From assembly GCA_003117195.1 (NCBI GenBank), contig BDSI01000051.1:186001-250000 (forward strand): a DNA stretch of 64,000 nt. Direction: 5' to 3'. Each line of letters begins with the position of its first letter. Position 1 is the stretch's first letter. This stretch comes from Eudorina sp. 2006-703-Eu-15 (lineage: Eukaryota; Chlorophyta; Chlorophyceae; Chlamydomonadales; Volvocaceae). The notes under the pieces were generated by a model. It did not search any database. It was not told where the DNA came from and saw only the letters and a program-made list of their open reading frames with translations. Below, in pieces: positions 12,775 to 23,200 of this stretch. A program made the translations under genes and the position numbers.

Positions 12775-15291
12775 CAGACCACCGAGCAGCTCAAGGCGGG
12801 CCTGACCAGCAAGGAGAGCGAGCTGATGACGCAGCTGGTGGCCCGCATCAGCGGCACGGAGGGGCAGCTGGAGGCGCTGGAGGGGCAGCTGAGGAAGCTG
12901 GTGCGGGAGGGCAAGGTGGCGGCGGCACTGCCCAGCAAAGAGGCGCTAACGGCGGCCATGGCGTCGACGGGGCCCGGCGGAGGCGGAGGCGATGCCGGCG
13001 GCGGAGGCGGCGGGGCGCCGCCGGCGCCGTCGACGCCGACCAACGGCGGCGGGGGTGCGGTGCCGGTGCCGACGCCGCCGCCGGGGGCGCCGCCGGCGAA
13101 TCCCGGGCCGAAGCCGCAGCCCAAGTCGGCGGGCGGCAACGGCGGGGGCGGCGGCGCGGGTGGCGGCAACGGAGGGGATTACTTTGTGCAGCAGCTGGGG
13201 GTGGTGCAGCTGGATACGGAGGAGGACATCAGGCTGCAGGTGGGCAGGGGGGTATGATGTGTGATGATGGCTGCCCGGACAGGGGGGGGTGGTGGTGAGT
13301 AGAAGGCCATGGGAGACAAGCAGGCGGGCGGGTAAGGGATGGGCGCGGGGGCGGGGGCGGTAATGGAGACGTGCAGCGATGCGGAACAGGGCGGGGAGGG
13401 GGGGTTAGGGATTGCCTTAGCGTGTGGCGCGGGCGGGGAGGGGGGATTTTGTTGCGGGCGTGCGGTTGCACTCGTGGTCGCATGGCCGCGATCTTGTACA
13501 GCCACTCCGTCGGAGCACCCCCTCCCTCCACCTGCCCCCCACCCGCTCCCCCCTCTCCCCCCCTCCCCCCCCCCCACACAGATCAAGTTGTTGACGGAGG
13601 CCATGGACAATATGAAGCGGCGTCTCAATCAGATCGCGGGGTCTAACACCCTCAACCCCATCGACTTCCCCACCCGCAGTGAACTGAGCGAGGTCAAGAA
13701 GGTGTGTGGGAGGGGGTGGGGGGGGGTTAAGAAGAAACAGCCCAGACATAGCCAGCCCGTCGAATGGGTGGGTGGGTGGGGGGGTGAGGGGTGGGGGGGC
13801 GATCTGGCGGAGGGGACGGGCGTCTGAAGAGGAGGGGGCGGCGGGAGCAGCGCTGGACGCTGAGAGCTGGCGTGCTGTCGTACAAACACGTGCGTGACAC
13901 GCCGTGTGTTTGTAATCCGCGGGATCGCCTGCCGGGAGGGACCCCCCCTTTCCCTCTGGCAGCAGCGCAGTTTACCAATTCGTCTACCAATTTCCTTAAC
14001 TCCGCTTTCCCTCCCCCTCCTCCTCCCCCTCCCCCTCCCGGAGGAGAGGGTTTTCAATTTAACCCCCTCCTCCTCCCCCTCCCTCGTCGTCGCTGGCGAT
14101 CTATGGTACTGTACTAATTTCTCCGGTTGAACCGTCGCTCTGGCAGCAGCGCAGACTAAAGCTGTCTATCAATTTCCTGTGTTCCCCCTCCCCCTCCCCC
14201 TCCCCCTCCTGGTCAGGTGATTTTGGCGGACATGGCCGACATCGACAACAAGTACATCAAGTAAGGCCTAGTTGGCGGCAGAAGGCGAGGGGCGGGGGGG
14301 ACGACGGGCGGGGTGGCGAGGGGCGGGGTGGCGAGGGGCGGCGTGGCCGGTTGGCCGATGGGGTGAGAGGTACGGCACGCCGCACGTGGGGCAGGAGGGC
14401 GGGTGGCCGTCCCAGGCGGGGAGAGGGGAGGGGGAGGGGAACAACGGGGCCCGATGATGCGGTGTGCCTCTGGGTTAGAAAGGGGGGGCTGCACCCGGGA
14501 TGGGGTGTGCGGTGCCGCTCCCGACTTGGCGAGGTCTGGCTGCGAGCGCCAACCCTTCCCGCCCGCCGGCCTAGGGCTTGCGGCGTCCCGCCACCCCCGC
14601 CGCTCTCCCCGCCTCCTTTCCTCCTCCCTCGCCCGTATCCCAGCCCCCCAACTTCCTACACCTTCCCCTCTCCCCCGCCACTCTCCTGCCCTCACCGCCC
14701 CTGACCCCCTCTTTGTCAATACAGACAGCGAAACCGCCCCTTCCCCCCTGGCCCCCTGCCCACCCCCTCCGCACCCCAAGGGTCCAAAAGGAGGTGTCCA
14801 CTCTGTCCCTCAAGATGCCGGCCCTGGAGAAGAAGGTGGAGGGCAGCGCCCTGGGCAGTGGCACGGAGGTCGTCAACCGGCTGGTGTCCATGGGGATGGC
14901 GCGGCTGGTGGACGTAAAGGTGGGGGGAGGGGGGGGGAGGGGAGGGGTGCGGAGGGTTGGGGTGCGGTGGGGTGGGGAGGAGTAGGCGGGGGAGGGGGGG
15001 GCGCATCATGGCCTTTGCGGCCCCAGTCAGAACCCAGGGGGCAGGCAAGGGCGGGCAGGCGGGCAGCTGAAGGCACTGCTGCTGCGGCTGGATGACGCGG
15101 GGGAGGAAGGGGACTGATGAGCGCGTAGCCACCTAACCGTCCAACCCCCCTTAGTCCAGTCCGCAGTCCCGCACCCGTCCCCGCCACCCCCACCTGGATT
15201 TCTCCGCGTTTGAACACCCCCACCGGCGCCCCTCCCCCTTTCCTAAACACACACACACACCCCACACACACGGTGGGGGCTCAGTTCTCTT

Positions 15292-15360
<69 letters not shown>

Positions 15361-17520
15361 GGCTATTGCGCTGGGCTTCACTACTTCTCGCGGCTCGTTC
15401 TCTTGTACACACACACCGGGCGGGTTTCATTTCTAAACACACACAAACACACACCGACCCCCCTCCCCCTTTCCTAATCAGGACACTGAGAACTACCTGG
15501 TGGACCGCAGCGCGGGCACTCAGAAGCAGTTTGAGAACCTGCGGCGGGACATGCAGGACTTCCAGGGGGACCTGCACGCCAACATGGAGAAGCTGGCGAC
15601 GCAGTTCAACTCCATCAACCGGCAGCTGCAGGAGGCGAGAAGGGATGCGTCGGCGCCGGGGGTGGCGGCCGTGGCGGCGGCGGTGGGCGGCGGCGGCGGG
15701 GCCGGCGGCGCGACGTCGGCCGCCACGGCGGCCACGGCGGCCTCCGCGGCGGCGACTGCGGCCCAGACGGCCAGTGAGGCGAGGTCGGCGGTGGAGAGGG
15801 AGCGCTCGGACCGGGAGAGGGAGGTGAGGGGGGAGGGGAGGGGAGGGGAGGTGAGGGGAGGGGGCGGGGGAGGTGAGGGGGGAGGGGAGGTGAGGGGGGA
15901 GGTGAGGTGAGGGGAGGTGAGGGGGGAGGTGAGGGGGCGTTTGGGGGGTGAGCGGACATCCCTCCATTTTCCGGATCCAGCGGTGTCGTGTTGGGGTGGC
16001 GTGTCGGGGGGCCTGGGGGTTTAAGAAGAAACAGCCCAGACACACCCAGCCCGGGGGGTGTCGCGCGGGGCGGTATCGCGGAGGAGAGGGGAGGGGGTAC
16101 CTCCGACAGGAGGAAAGAAAGCGGAAGTGTTGCGGCGGGAGGAGATGGTGGACGTGTTGAAGGTGGTTCGGGACCAGTTCTCCGTCTCTATGCCCTCATC
16201 AACCCCCCCTCAAGCTGGCGTGTTCCCTTCCGGACCCCAACTGCATCCATCGCCCTCCCGCCCCACCCCCACCCCGTCCCTAACCCCCCCCGTCCCCTTC
16301 AGACCCGGGAGCTGCGCGAGCGGCTGGCCCGCGCCGAGAGCCACCTGGGTGGGGCCCTGGGTGAGCTCCAGACGGTGGTGGGGGCGGAGCTGAGCTCCGT
16401 AAAGGAGGTGCTCACACAGCTGGAGGCGGCCATGAACCAGGGTGGGTAAAAGGCGGGGGGATGGAGGGGTGGAGGGAGGAACACCGCGGCCGTACAATGT
16501 CCCCGTAGCCTTTCCGTACAAGGGATGATGCCGTACATGATGTGCATGGTGACCCCAGCGCCGGGTGTTTCCCCGGCCCCCCGCCGCCTGCCCCTCCGCA
16601 GCCGACAACGACGTCATGCGGCTGGTCCGTGAGCTGGACGGCAGCCTGAGGGCAGCCCTGGGGTCGCTGGAGAAGGCGGCGGGCGACCAAAACGAGATGA
16701 CGGGCAAGGTCATTATGAAGGTGGGGGGGGCGGGGGGGTTGAGGGGAAGGAGGAAGGGGAGGGGGGAGGCGCGTGGGGGCGGGGCGACAGCGGTTCCCGG
16801 CGGAGGGGTGGGGGAGGAGGAGTTCTCGGACCGGGCATTGCATGGTAGTAATGCAGGATGGCGCAACACCGGGTGCGGGGCCCCCCTCACCCCTCCCCCC
16901 CTGAAGCCGCGTGGCCCCCCACTCCTCCTGAGGCTACTCCCCTCCCCTCCCCTCCCCCCACCCACCCACCACAGATGGCGCGCCAGATCACGGAGATGCA
17001 GGTCAAGCTGCGGGAGCTGGCCACCCAACTGGCCTCCTCCACCACCTGTCAGCCGCCTCAGGCCGCCTCAGGGGGGATGGGCCACAGCCCCCTGGCCTCC
17101 CCCTCCGCCGCCTCCATGACACAGATGACCCAGCACCAACAGCAGCCGCAGGTGGCGCTACAGCACCGGGAGAGCGACCCGGCGCTGCCCTTCGCCGCCC
17201 GACTGCTGGCGCAGCAGAACGGCGGCGGTGGCGGGGGCGGCGAGCTGCCCAACGCGCCCAGCTCGCCGTCGCTGGCGAACCGGCGGGAGTACCTGGCGGC
17301 GAATGGGCCGCGGAGCAGCATGAGCGGCGGCGGCGGCGGTTGTGCCGTGGGGCGGGGTGGCGGCACGCCGATGGGCGGGTCGGAGGGGCGGAACGTGGGG
17401 ACGTCGCCGGCGCGGGGGATGCTGGCGGCGGACCCGCCTCCTGCGCCGTCGCCGGGGGCCCGGGGGCCGCGGCTGTCAGAGACGGGGCCGGCGATGCGGA
17501 TCAGCGCCAACGGGAGGTGA
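7697..17520 (+). CDS. EF-hand / p25-alpha (TPPP-like) coiled-coil protein
   Basis: Exons: 7697-7735, 7955-8099, 8386-8586, 9027-9188, 9556-10008, 10535-10764, 11112-11345, 11486-11543, 11765-11973, 12778-13239, 13582-13701, 14217-14260, 14781-14919, 15482-15823, 16303-16441, 16602-16720, 16975-17520; phases close, 1213 residues. A canonical EF-hand loop, DQNGDGLLDPRE (residues 31-42), suggests calcium binding. Residues about 130-215 resemble the p25-alpha/TPPP domain: a SLKQCYNNYCRL helix, a WHQLCADVGL segment and a LKQFLTAL helix. TPPP proteins bind microtubules and many algal relatives are ciliary, so a cytoskeletal or ciliary role is inferred, not shown. The rest alternates coiled-coil segments with Gly/Ala/Pro linkers and ends in a basic, Ser-rich tail. 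Least certain: the 58-base exon 11486-11543 with its 11765 partner, and a possible extra exon at 10122-10229. Confidence 0.75.
9448..9512. repeat. GACC-type tandem repeat in intron 4 of the p25-alpha gene
   Basis: Tandem CGAC units with CCCA interruptions, in the intron between exons 9027-9188 and 9556-10008. It is low complexity and makes spurious open frames. Confidence 0.85.
10293..10328 (+). repeat. Intronic 3'-end module (TCTACCGATTTCCTATACC form)
   Basis: Copy of the short motif GTCTACCAATTTCCTATACC that recurs in introns of this gene and the next + strand gene. A weaker second copy in the same intron reads TGTCTGCCAATTGCCTACC at about 10459-10480. Both precede C-rich tracts. Confidence 0.55.
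12236..12397 (+). repeat. Dispersed intronic element, copy 1
   Basis: About 160 bases matching, by eye at roughly 75-80%, the reverse complement of 59278-59440. Shared landmarks: GTGCGTGACATGC, TTGCCCGTATGCG, a TATA-rich core ending in ATATACCCA, and CGCTGTCGATTTGG. It lies in the intron 11974-12777 in the sense orientation of its host gene, as the other copy does in pherophorin C. No coding capacity seen. Confidence 0.8.
12713..12771. repeat. GT microsatellite before a 3' splice site
   Basis: About 29 GT dinucleotides ending in TTTCAG, directly before exon 12778-13239. The GT tract occupies the place of the usual pyrimidine tract. Confidence 0.97.
13729..13761 (+). repeat. Shared 33-bp intronic motif, copy 1
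   Basis: Begins TTAAGAAGAAACAGCCCAGA and ends CCAGCCCG. It is almost identical to 16020-16052 in a later intron of the same gene, and both copies lie in sense orientation. Confidence 0.8.
13954..14001 (+). repeat. Intronic 3'-end module, full form
   Basis: CTCTGGCAGCAGCGCAGT followed by a short spacer and CGTCTACCAATTTCCTTAAC. It lies in the intron 13702-14216, where a second copy follows at 14137-14185, and precedes C/T-rich sequence. Confidence 0.75.
14137..14185 (+). repeat. Intronic 3'-end module, second copy in the same intron
   Basis: GCTCTGGCAGCAGCGCAGA, spacer, then TGTCTATCAATTTCCTGTG, followed at once by a CCCCCT tract and the AG at 14215-14216. Confidence 0.75.
15292..15358. repeat. 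CA microsatellite in intron 13
   Basis: About 33 CA dinucleotides, with shorter CA tracts on both sides (15246-15270 and 15405-15455), in the intron before exon 15482-15823. Confidence 0.97.
16020..16052 (+). repeat. Shared 33-bp intronic motif, copy 2
   Basis: TTTAAGAAGAAACAGCCCAG followed by ACACACCCAGCCCG. Same motif and orientation as 13729-13761, in the intron 15824-16302. Confidence 0.8.
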
Positions 17521-18625
17521 TGAAGGGTGGTGTGATGTGGTATGATGATGGGGCACAGAAAGGAGCAGAGCTGCGTGGACCGGACGTGGAGGGGGGGAGC
17601 GAGGTGTGTGTGGGGGGGGGACTCGAAGGGAGGGATCGGGCGGTGGAGGTGGGGGTGGAGGTGGAGGTGGGGGTGGAGGGGGAGAGGCGGGGCAGTGCTT
17701 GCGACGTCCTGGGCTGTTGGGGGAGGGGGGGAGGGATCAGGTCAAGGGTGGGTGGTGTTCAGGCCGAGGGTGGGTCTAGGGCGCGGAGCGGACTAGAGGG
17801 AACTGGACACATGGGGCCATCTGGGCCCCGAAGACCCAAAGAAGTGAAGACGAAGACACGGGGGAAGCTGCCCGGGGTGGGGAGGGGGAGGGGCGGTGTG
17901 TGGTGAGGTGGACCGGGGCAGGACGGCGCAGGGCGGGATCCGTCCGTGGTTGACAGGGGTGACGGTGAAGGCCCGGGGGAGAGGCGGCATCACGGCGATC
18001 AAATGAGTGATCAAATGTGTGACCGGGGGGGGGGAGAGGGGTGTGCCTGGGGTTGGCTTCCCTAGAACCACCTCGGACCCTCGCATCGCGGCAGCATAGG
18101 GCCCTGGCCCATGGGTTGGCGGGGCCGGCTGCCCGCGCGAGACGCCTCTCAGGGCGGGCGGGCGATGGGGAGGGAGGGAAGGGAGGGAGGAGGGGCGCCC
18201 CCTCCAAATCCCCTACCCTGCTGAAGCTCGCGAGCAGTGAAATGGAAAGCTCTGAAGCTCTGACGACCCGACCCAATGAGGAGTGGACGAACGAGCTGCG
18301 TCTGATGTGGCCCCCGCGGGGTGCTCGGGCGGCGTTCCCCTGTGGGCTGTGGGCCCGTGGGGTGCCGTGGGGTGGGCTGGCCGTGGGGTGGATGCCGCCC
18401 GTATCGCGCCACCGGGGGAGAGGCCGCGCCGCGGGACCGGTGGAACGGAGCCCACCCGGGGAAACCCAGCCGACGTGGGTTGGCTGACGTGGGTTGGTGG
18501 GTTGCCCAGGGCACCAAGACCGCGTGCGGGGCAGCGCTCGCGAAGGGCACGTGCCGTGCCGTGCCGCCGGGGCCTGTGATGCGCATTCAATAATAAACAA
18601 CCAATAATGGGCCCCTAATCCCTGT

Positions 18626-18630
18626 TGTAA
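18626..18630 (+). terminator. Candidate polyadenylation signal (TGTAA)
   Basis: The clearest TGTAA after the stop at 17520. It would give a 3' UTR of about 1.1 kb. Position only. Confidence 0.35.
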
Positions 18631-19117
18631 GGGAGATTTTCAACGCGTGTGTGTGTATGTGTATGTGTGCGTGTGTGTATGGATGTTGTATGACCCCCCT
18701 GGAGCGACTGAATGCCGCCGCTCACGGCCGTACGGCGAGGGCAGCCGCGGCGAGGTCCGGTGGGCGGGGTTGGAGGGGCGGGGCGGGGTCGTGGGTGGGG
18801 CCGCGTGGGGACAGGTGCGGGGGAGGGGATCAACCCCAAAGGGTATTTGTGAGCCCCCCATGGTCCCCCTCGCCCTCGCCCTCTGACGAGCAGAACAGAG
18901 CAGAGCATCCAGTGAGATTTTGTTGTACAAATCTTCCGGTCCCATCCGGTGATCGCTGCTCCTACTGCGGTTGTCCAGGGTTGTTGCAGGAGGCACTGCA
19001 CCTGGTAGTTTGCAACTGTACGGCAAGAAGGCGCTGTACATGAAGTGTGCCATACCGTACATAATAACTTTCAAGAGCGGGTGAGCTGCGTGCGGCTGCT
19101 GTGATACTACCTCCTCC

Positions 19118-19162
19118 ACATGGGTACATGGGTACATGGGTACATGGGTACATGGGTACATG
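19118..19162. repeat. 8-bp tandem repeat GGGTACAT
   Basis: Five to six perfect head-to-tail copies in the intergenic spacer. No function apparent. Confidence 0.92.
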
Positions 19163-20266
19163 GAGGGATTTGCTTTGTCGTATTTAGGAGGCGGTGTTAC
19201 CTGAGGCCCGCTTTGGCCTGTACGGCGTGATGCAGCATGGCCCTGTATGATGACGCGTGCCAGACCTCGCCCGCGCCCCTAGAGTTGCCATGACGACAGG
19301 GAGCCGGGCCCCCTCCCCGCCCCGCCCCGCCCCACCCCGCCCTGGAGACCTCTGAAGCCCGGGGGGAGGGGACGTGACATCATCGTGCAATCATGGGACA
19401 CTCACGGACATGATCGTCATATCACCATCGTGACGTCATGGGCACTTTGTCTGTTTGTGTCGGTGCTTGGGAGTCCCCTTGGGGGTGCCTGGGTGTGCGC
19501 GCCGGGCTTGGAAATGGCGGGACTGGGGAGCTGGGTGGCGTGGGTGTGGTTTCGACTGTCAAGGGTGGACGCGACTGGTTCGCCGGGAGGAATTGAGGGT
19601 GTCAAGGCGGGCGGCGGTAGGTGGCGGCACCAACCCCGGAGTTGGTGAGCAGGGGACTTTGTTCTTGTCGTCGTGATGCATCGTGCCGCTGCGTCCGTGA
19701 TCGCAAGCTCGGCGTCCCGGCGTGTTTTGTGTTGGCTGCGTGGACATGGTCAGGATGTGGCAGCGGCGCGCGAGCGCGGAATGTAGCGAAAAAAAATATG
19801 GAAACTGCCGGAGTCCTGCCGTTGGTCACTTATGGATGTTGGACGACCGGAGGCGATGCAACGATGCTATGCATCCTTGGTGTTCGTGATTAGTGATGGC
19901 CGCGCAGCCTGCTGCTAACCACGCGTATAAACTGAGGTTCTTAACACGTTTCAGGCCCGGCGACGGGTCTTGGAGACCTTGGCGCTTGACACAGGTGGCA
20001 AGCGGAGCTGTTTTTGGTGGACGTCTGCTTGTGTGCTCCGGGCGACCTTTCTGCAGATGATAATTTTTGTACATAACAATGTATATCATTTCTCCTCATG
20101 CGCATCTCCTACAGGAAAGCCTGCTTTATCTGTAATGGGCCAACGACCTGGCAAACGAACTGGTGTACTTACTTCAAACTGGGGCGACCTCTTCAGAATC
20201 GTGATCGACACACCTTTCAGTCATTCTTTGTAATTGAAGTAATCGGAATTGAAGATTTGGGCACCT

Positions 20267-23200
20267 ATGCAGACACGTATTCGTGTTCCTCAACGGTGCG
20301 GGCAACGCATCGGGTTTGCTTGCCCCCGCGTGCGGGCGCGCGTCGTCGTGAGACGCCCCGCATTTGACAGCTGGAGGGATTACTTTGCGGACGACGGCCC
20401 GACGGCGAGCGAAGTCTTCTTCTCAGAGGATTCTGAGGAACCATCAACGTCAGAACCGTCTGAGCGCTTCTCCGCCCTCAAATTCTCAGAGGGCGTCCTG
20501 CAGCGCCGCACCGGATCGTCATGGTCGGCCAAAGAGAAGGGCGCGGAGGACGGCGAGCAGGACTACCTGTCCGACATCGGCGCCAAGCAGCTGTATAACA
20601 TCAATGTTGACCACGGTACGTTTGGCGGGGCATGCGGTCCCAAACACACGATGATGACAACGCCCCTCAGGGCAGTGGACAGGCGGTCCGAGAGGACGGC
20701 AAAGTTGTCGACTGGGGTCGTGTACGGCATCCTTCGGGCCGGTGGTCTGGAACCCCTTCGTGACACGGGCCGCCCCCACCGCCACGTTTGGGGGGGCCCT
20801 GCTTCGGGAGGCCCGCCGCAGCCACCGGCTGGCACCCTGTACCGACAGACCCGACATTTTATCCCGCCTTGTACGGACAGACCCGACACGTCATCTGACA
20901 CGTAAATCCGGTTGCACACGCATTGCCCAGTCCTGTGACCGCCCGGCGGCGTCAGAGGTCGGACCTCCATCGGGCTCCGTCACGTCCCCGGGCGCCTCTT
21001 GCCGCCTCTCCAGTCGCTGTGAGGCGTCTGTGCGCATGGTGCTGTTGAGCCGTGTGATATGGGTCCAGGGTGGGGTCCAGGTGGGATCCTTCCTGCGCAC
21101 GTGCGCGTGTGTTTAGAGAAGAGGCACGCGTGCGTGTGTGTGCCCTCGTACGTGTATATATATGCCGTACGCCCTGTGCGCCCTGTACATGCCGTACGGT
21201 ACTGCAGGTCAGAGCGTGGAGCACATCGACAGCTTGTTTACGGGGGAGGTCCTGGGCCACAAGTCGGACATCGCGGACGGCACCCTCCGGGCGTACGACT
21301 TCCGTACATTCAATAACATCGTGGGGGATTACTACGTGGCGCCGGCCTTCCTGGAGCGCGTGGCGGTACGGCAGTTTGGGTGGGGGGCGGAGGGAAGAGA
21401 AGGGGGAGGGGGGACCCTGGCACCCTGCAGGAATCCATGGGAAGGGGACAGAGGGCGGGGGCGTCCACGCTGGGGGCAAGGGGAGGGCGCCCGCGACGCC
21501 GCGAGGGTGTGGAGGAGGGGGGGTGGGAAGGGGGCACAGGGAGGTAGAGGTCCGGGAGGACGAGGGATGGGACACAGCAGGTCTGGCTGTGCCCGTGTCG
21601 TACATACACACCGCCTGTACGTCCGTGTCCGCGGGCCCCCGCTCCCTGGCGCCCTGGTTACCCTCCCCCCGCCCCCTCCCCCCTCTAAATTCGCTTTACC
21701 CTCTCAACCCCTCCCTCCCCCCACCCCTCCCCCCGGATGGACAGCTCCATATGGCCAAGAACTACCTGTACGACCTGGGTGCCATATCAGGCAACGTCCG
21801 AGTCCCCCTCATCCTGGGTATCTGGGGGAGAAGGGGATGGGGAAGACCTTCCAGACGGAGCTGGCGCTCAAGAAGCTGGGGTGGGTGGGGTGTGTGTGTG
21901 TGGGGTGGGGTGGGGGTGGGTGGGGTGGGGTGGGGGTGGGTGGGTGGGGGTGCGGGGGCGCCGCCCTGAGAGGGCGCCAAGTTGGGCCGTCAGAGGGGTG
22001 TGACCACAGCGGGTTGGGGTCTTAGGGAGGGGCGCGAATGGGTGGGGGGGAGGGGGGAAGGGGGAGGGGGAAGGGGGAGGGGGAAGGGGGAGGGGGAATA
22101 TAAGAAATAGGGGGAAGGAAGGAGGGTGGGAGGATATGGGCTGGCCGGGACTCAGGAGGCAGCGAAGCTGTACCCGACGCCCAGGAGCCCTGGGCCGGGT
22201 CTGCATTCCGCCGCTGAGCCCCAGATCAGCAACTGTCAACTGCCAACCGCCAACCGACGAACCCCCTTTGCAGCGCCGAGACGGTTGTGATGAGCGCGGG
22301 CGAGTTGGAGCACGAGTGGGCGGAACCCCGGGAAAGCTCATCCGGGAGCGGTACCGCAAGGTACGGCGTGGAATCGTACAGTACGGAAGTGTACTGCCAT
22401 GCAGTAAAAATGCACTCACGGGTATGCGTGGCGCCTGTTGTGGGGACTGGGGGAGGGCGAGGGGGGACAGGTCCCGCTCGTGCGTCTGCCTTCTCCACTG
22501 AGCGCATGTACGGCAATGTACGAGCAGCCGCTGACGCCCGGCGCCCCATTTCTGGTGGGCTAGCCGNNNNNNNNNNNNNNNNNNNNNNNNNNNNNNNNNN
22601 NNNNNNNNNNNCCCTAACCTCGCCGTTCCCCACCCATCCACCCACCCACCCAAACCCATTTGTTTACTCCCCTAACCGTTTAAAATTGTCTACCATTACC
22701 TATACGCTCCCCCCCTCCCCCCTCCCCCCCCGGCCCTTTCCCCCCCAGGCCAGTGAGATGAGCAAGGTCCGGGGCAAGATGACGGCGCTGCTGATCCACG
22801 ACATCGATGCGGGGCTGGGGCACTTCGAACATGTGCAGGTGGGGGTTGGGGGGGTGGGGGGGCTGAGAGGAGGGGGGGAGGGTCCGGAGCGAGGGGGGCA
22901 GGGGACCGGGCCGGGGGGAAGGGACGGAAGAGTGCGGAAGGCGTGTACGGCGGGGTTGCAGATTGCTGACTGCCGGGGGGAGGGTGCGCTGCATCGGGCA
23001 GTAGCAGGACGACTGATTGGGCCCCTCCTGTCTTTATATTGACAAGAGAGGGGGCCTTATGTGCGGCTGTACGGCTGGGATGTACGAGTTGTACGGTGGT
23101 GGCCGGCAGCGGGGCGGTTGGGGCCCCCGGGTCGCACCCCCGCTAGCAGTGTCTGCCCGCACCCACCCGAACACCACCTCAGGACCTTAGGGACAATGTC

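Larger units (their letters stand above)
17521..20266. other. 3' flank of the p25-alpha gene and upstream region of the activase-like gene
   Basis: No supported coding exon. The first third is G-rich and continues the character of the upstream gene. A TGTAA signal is at 18626-18630 and an 8-bp tandem array at about 19118-19162. From 19.7 kb the sequence is less GC-rich and probably holds the promoter and 5' UTR of the next gene; no clear TATA box is visible. Confidence 0.5.
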
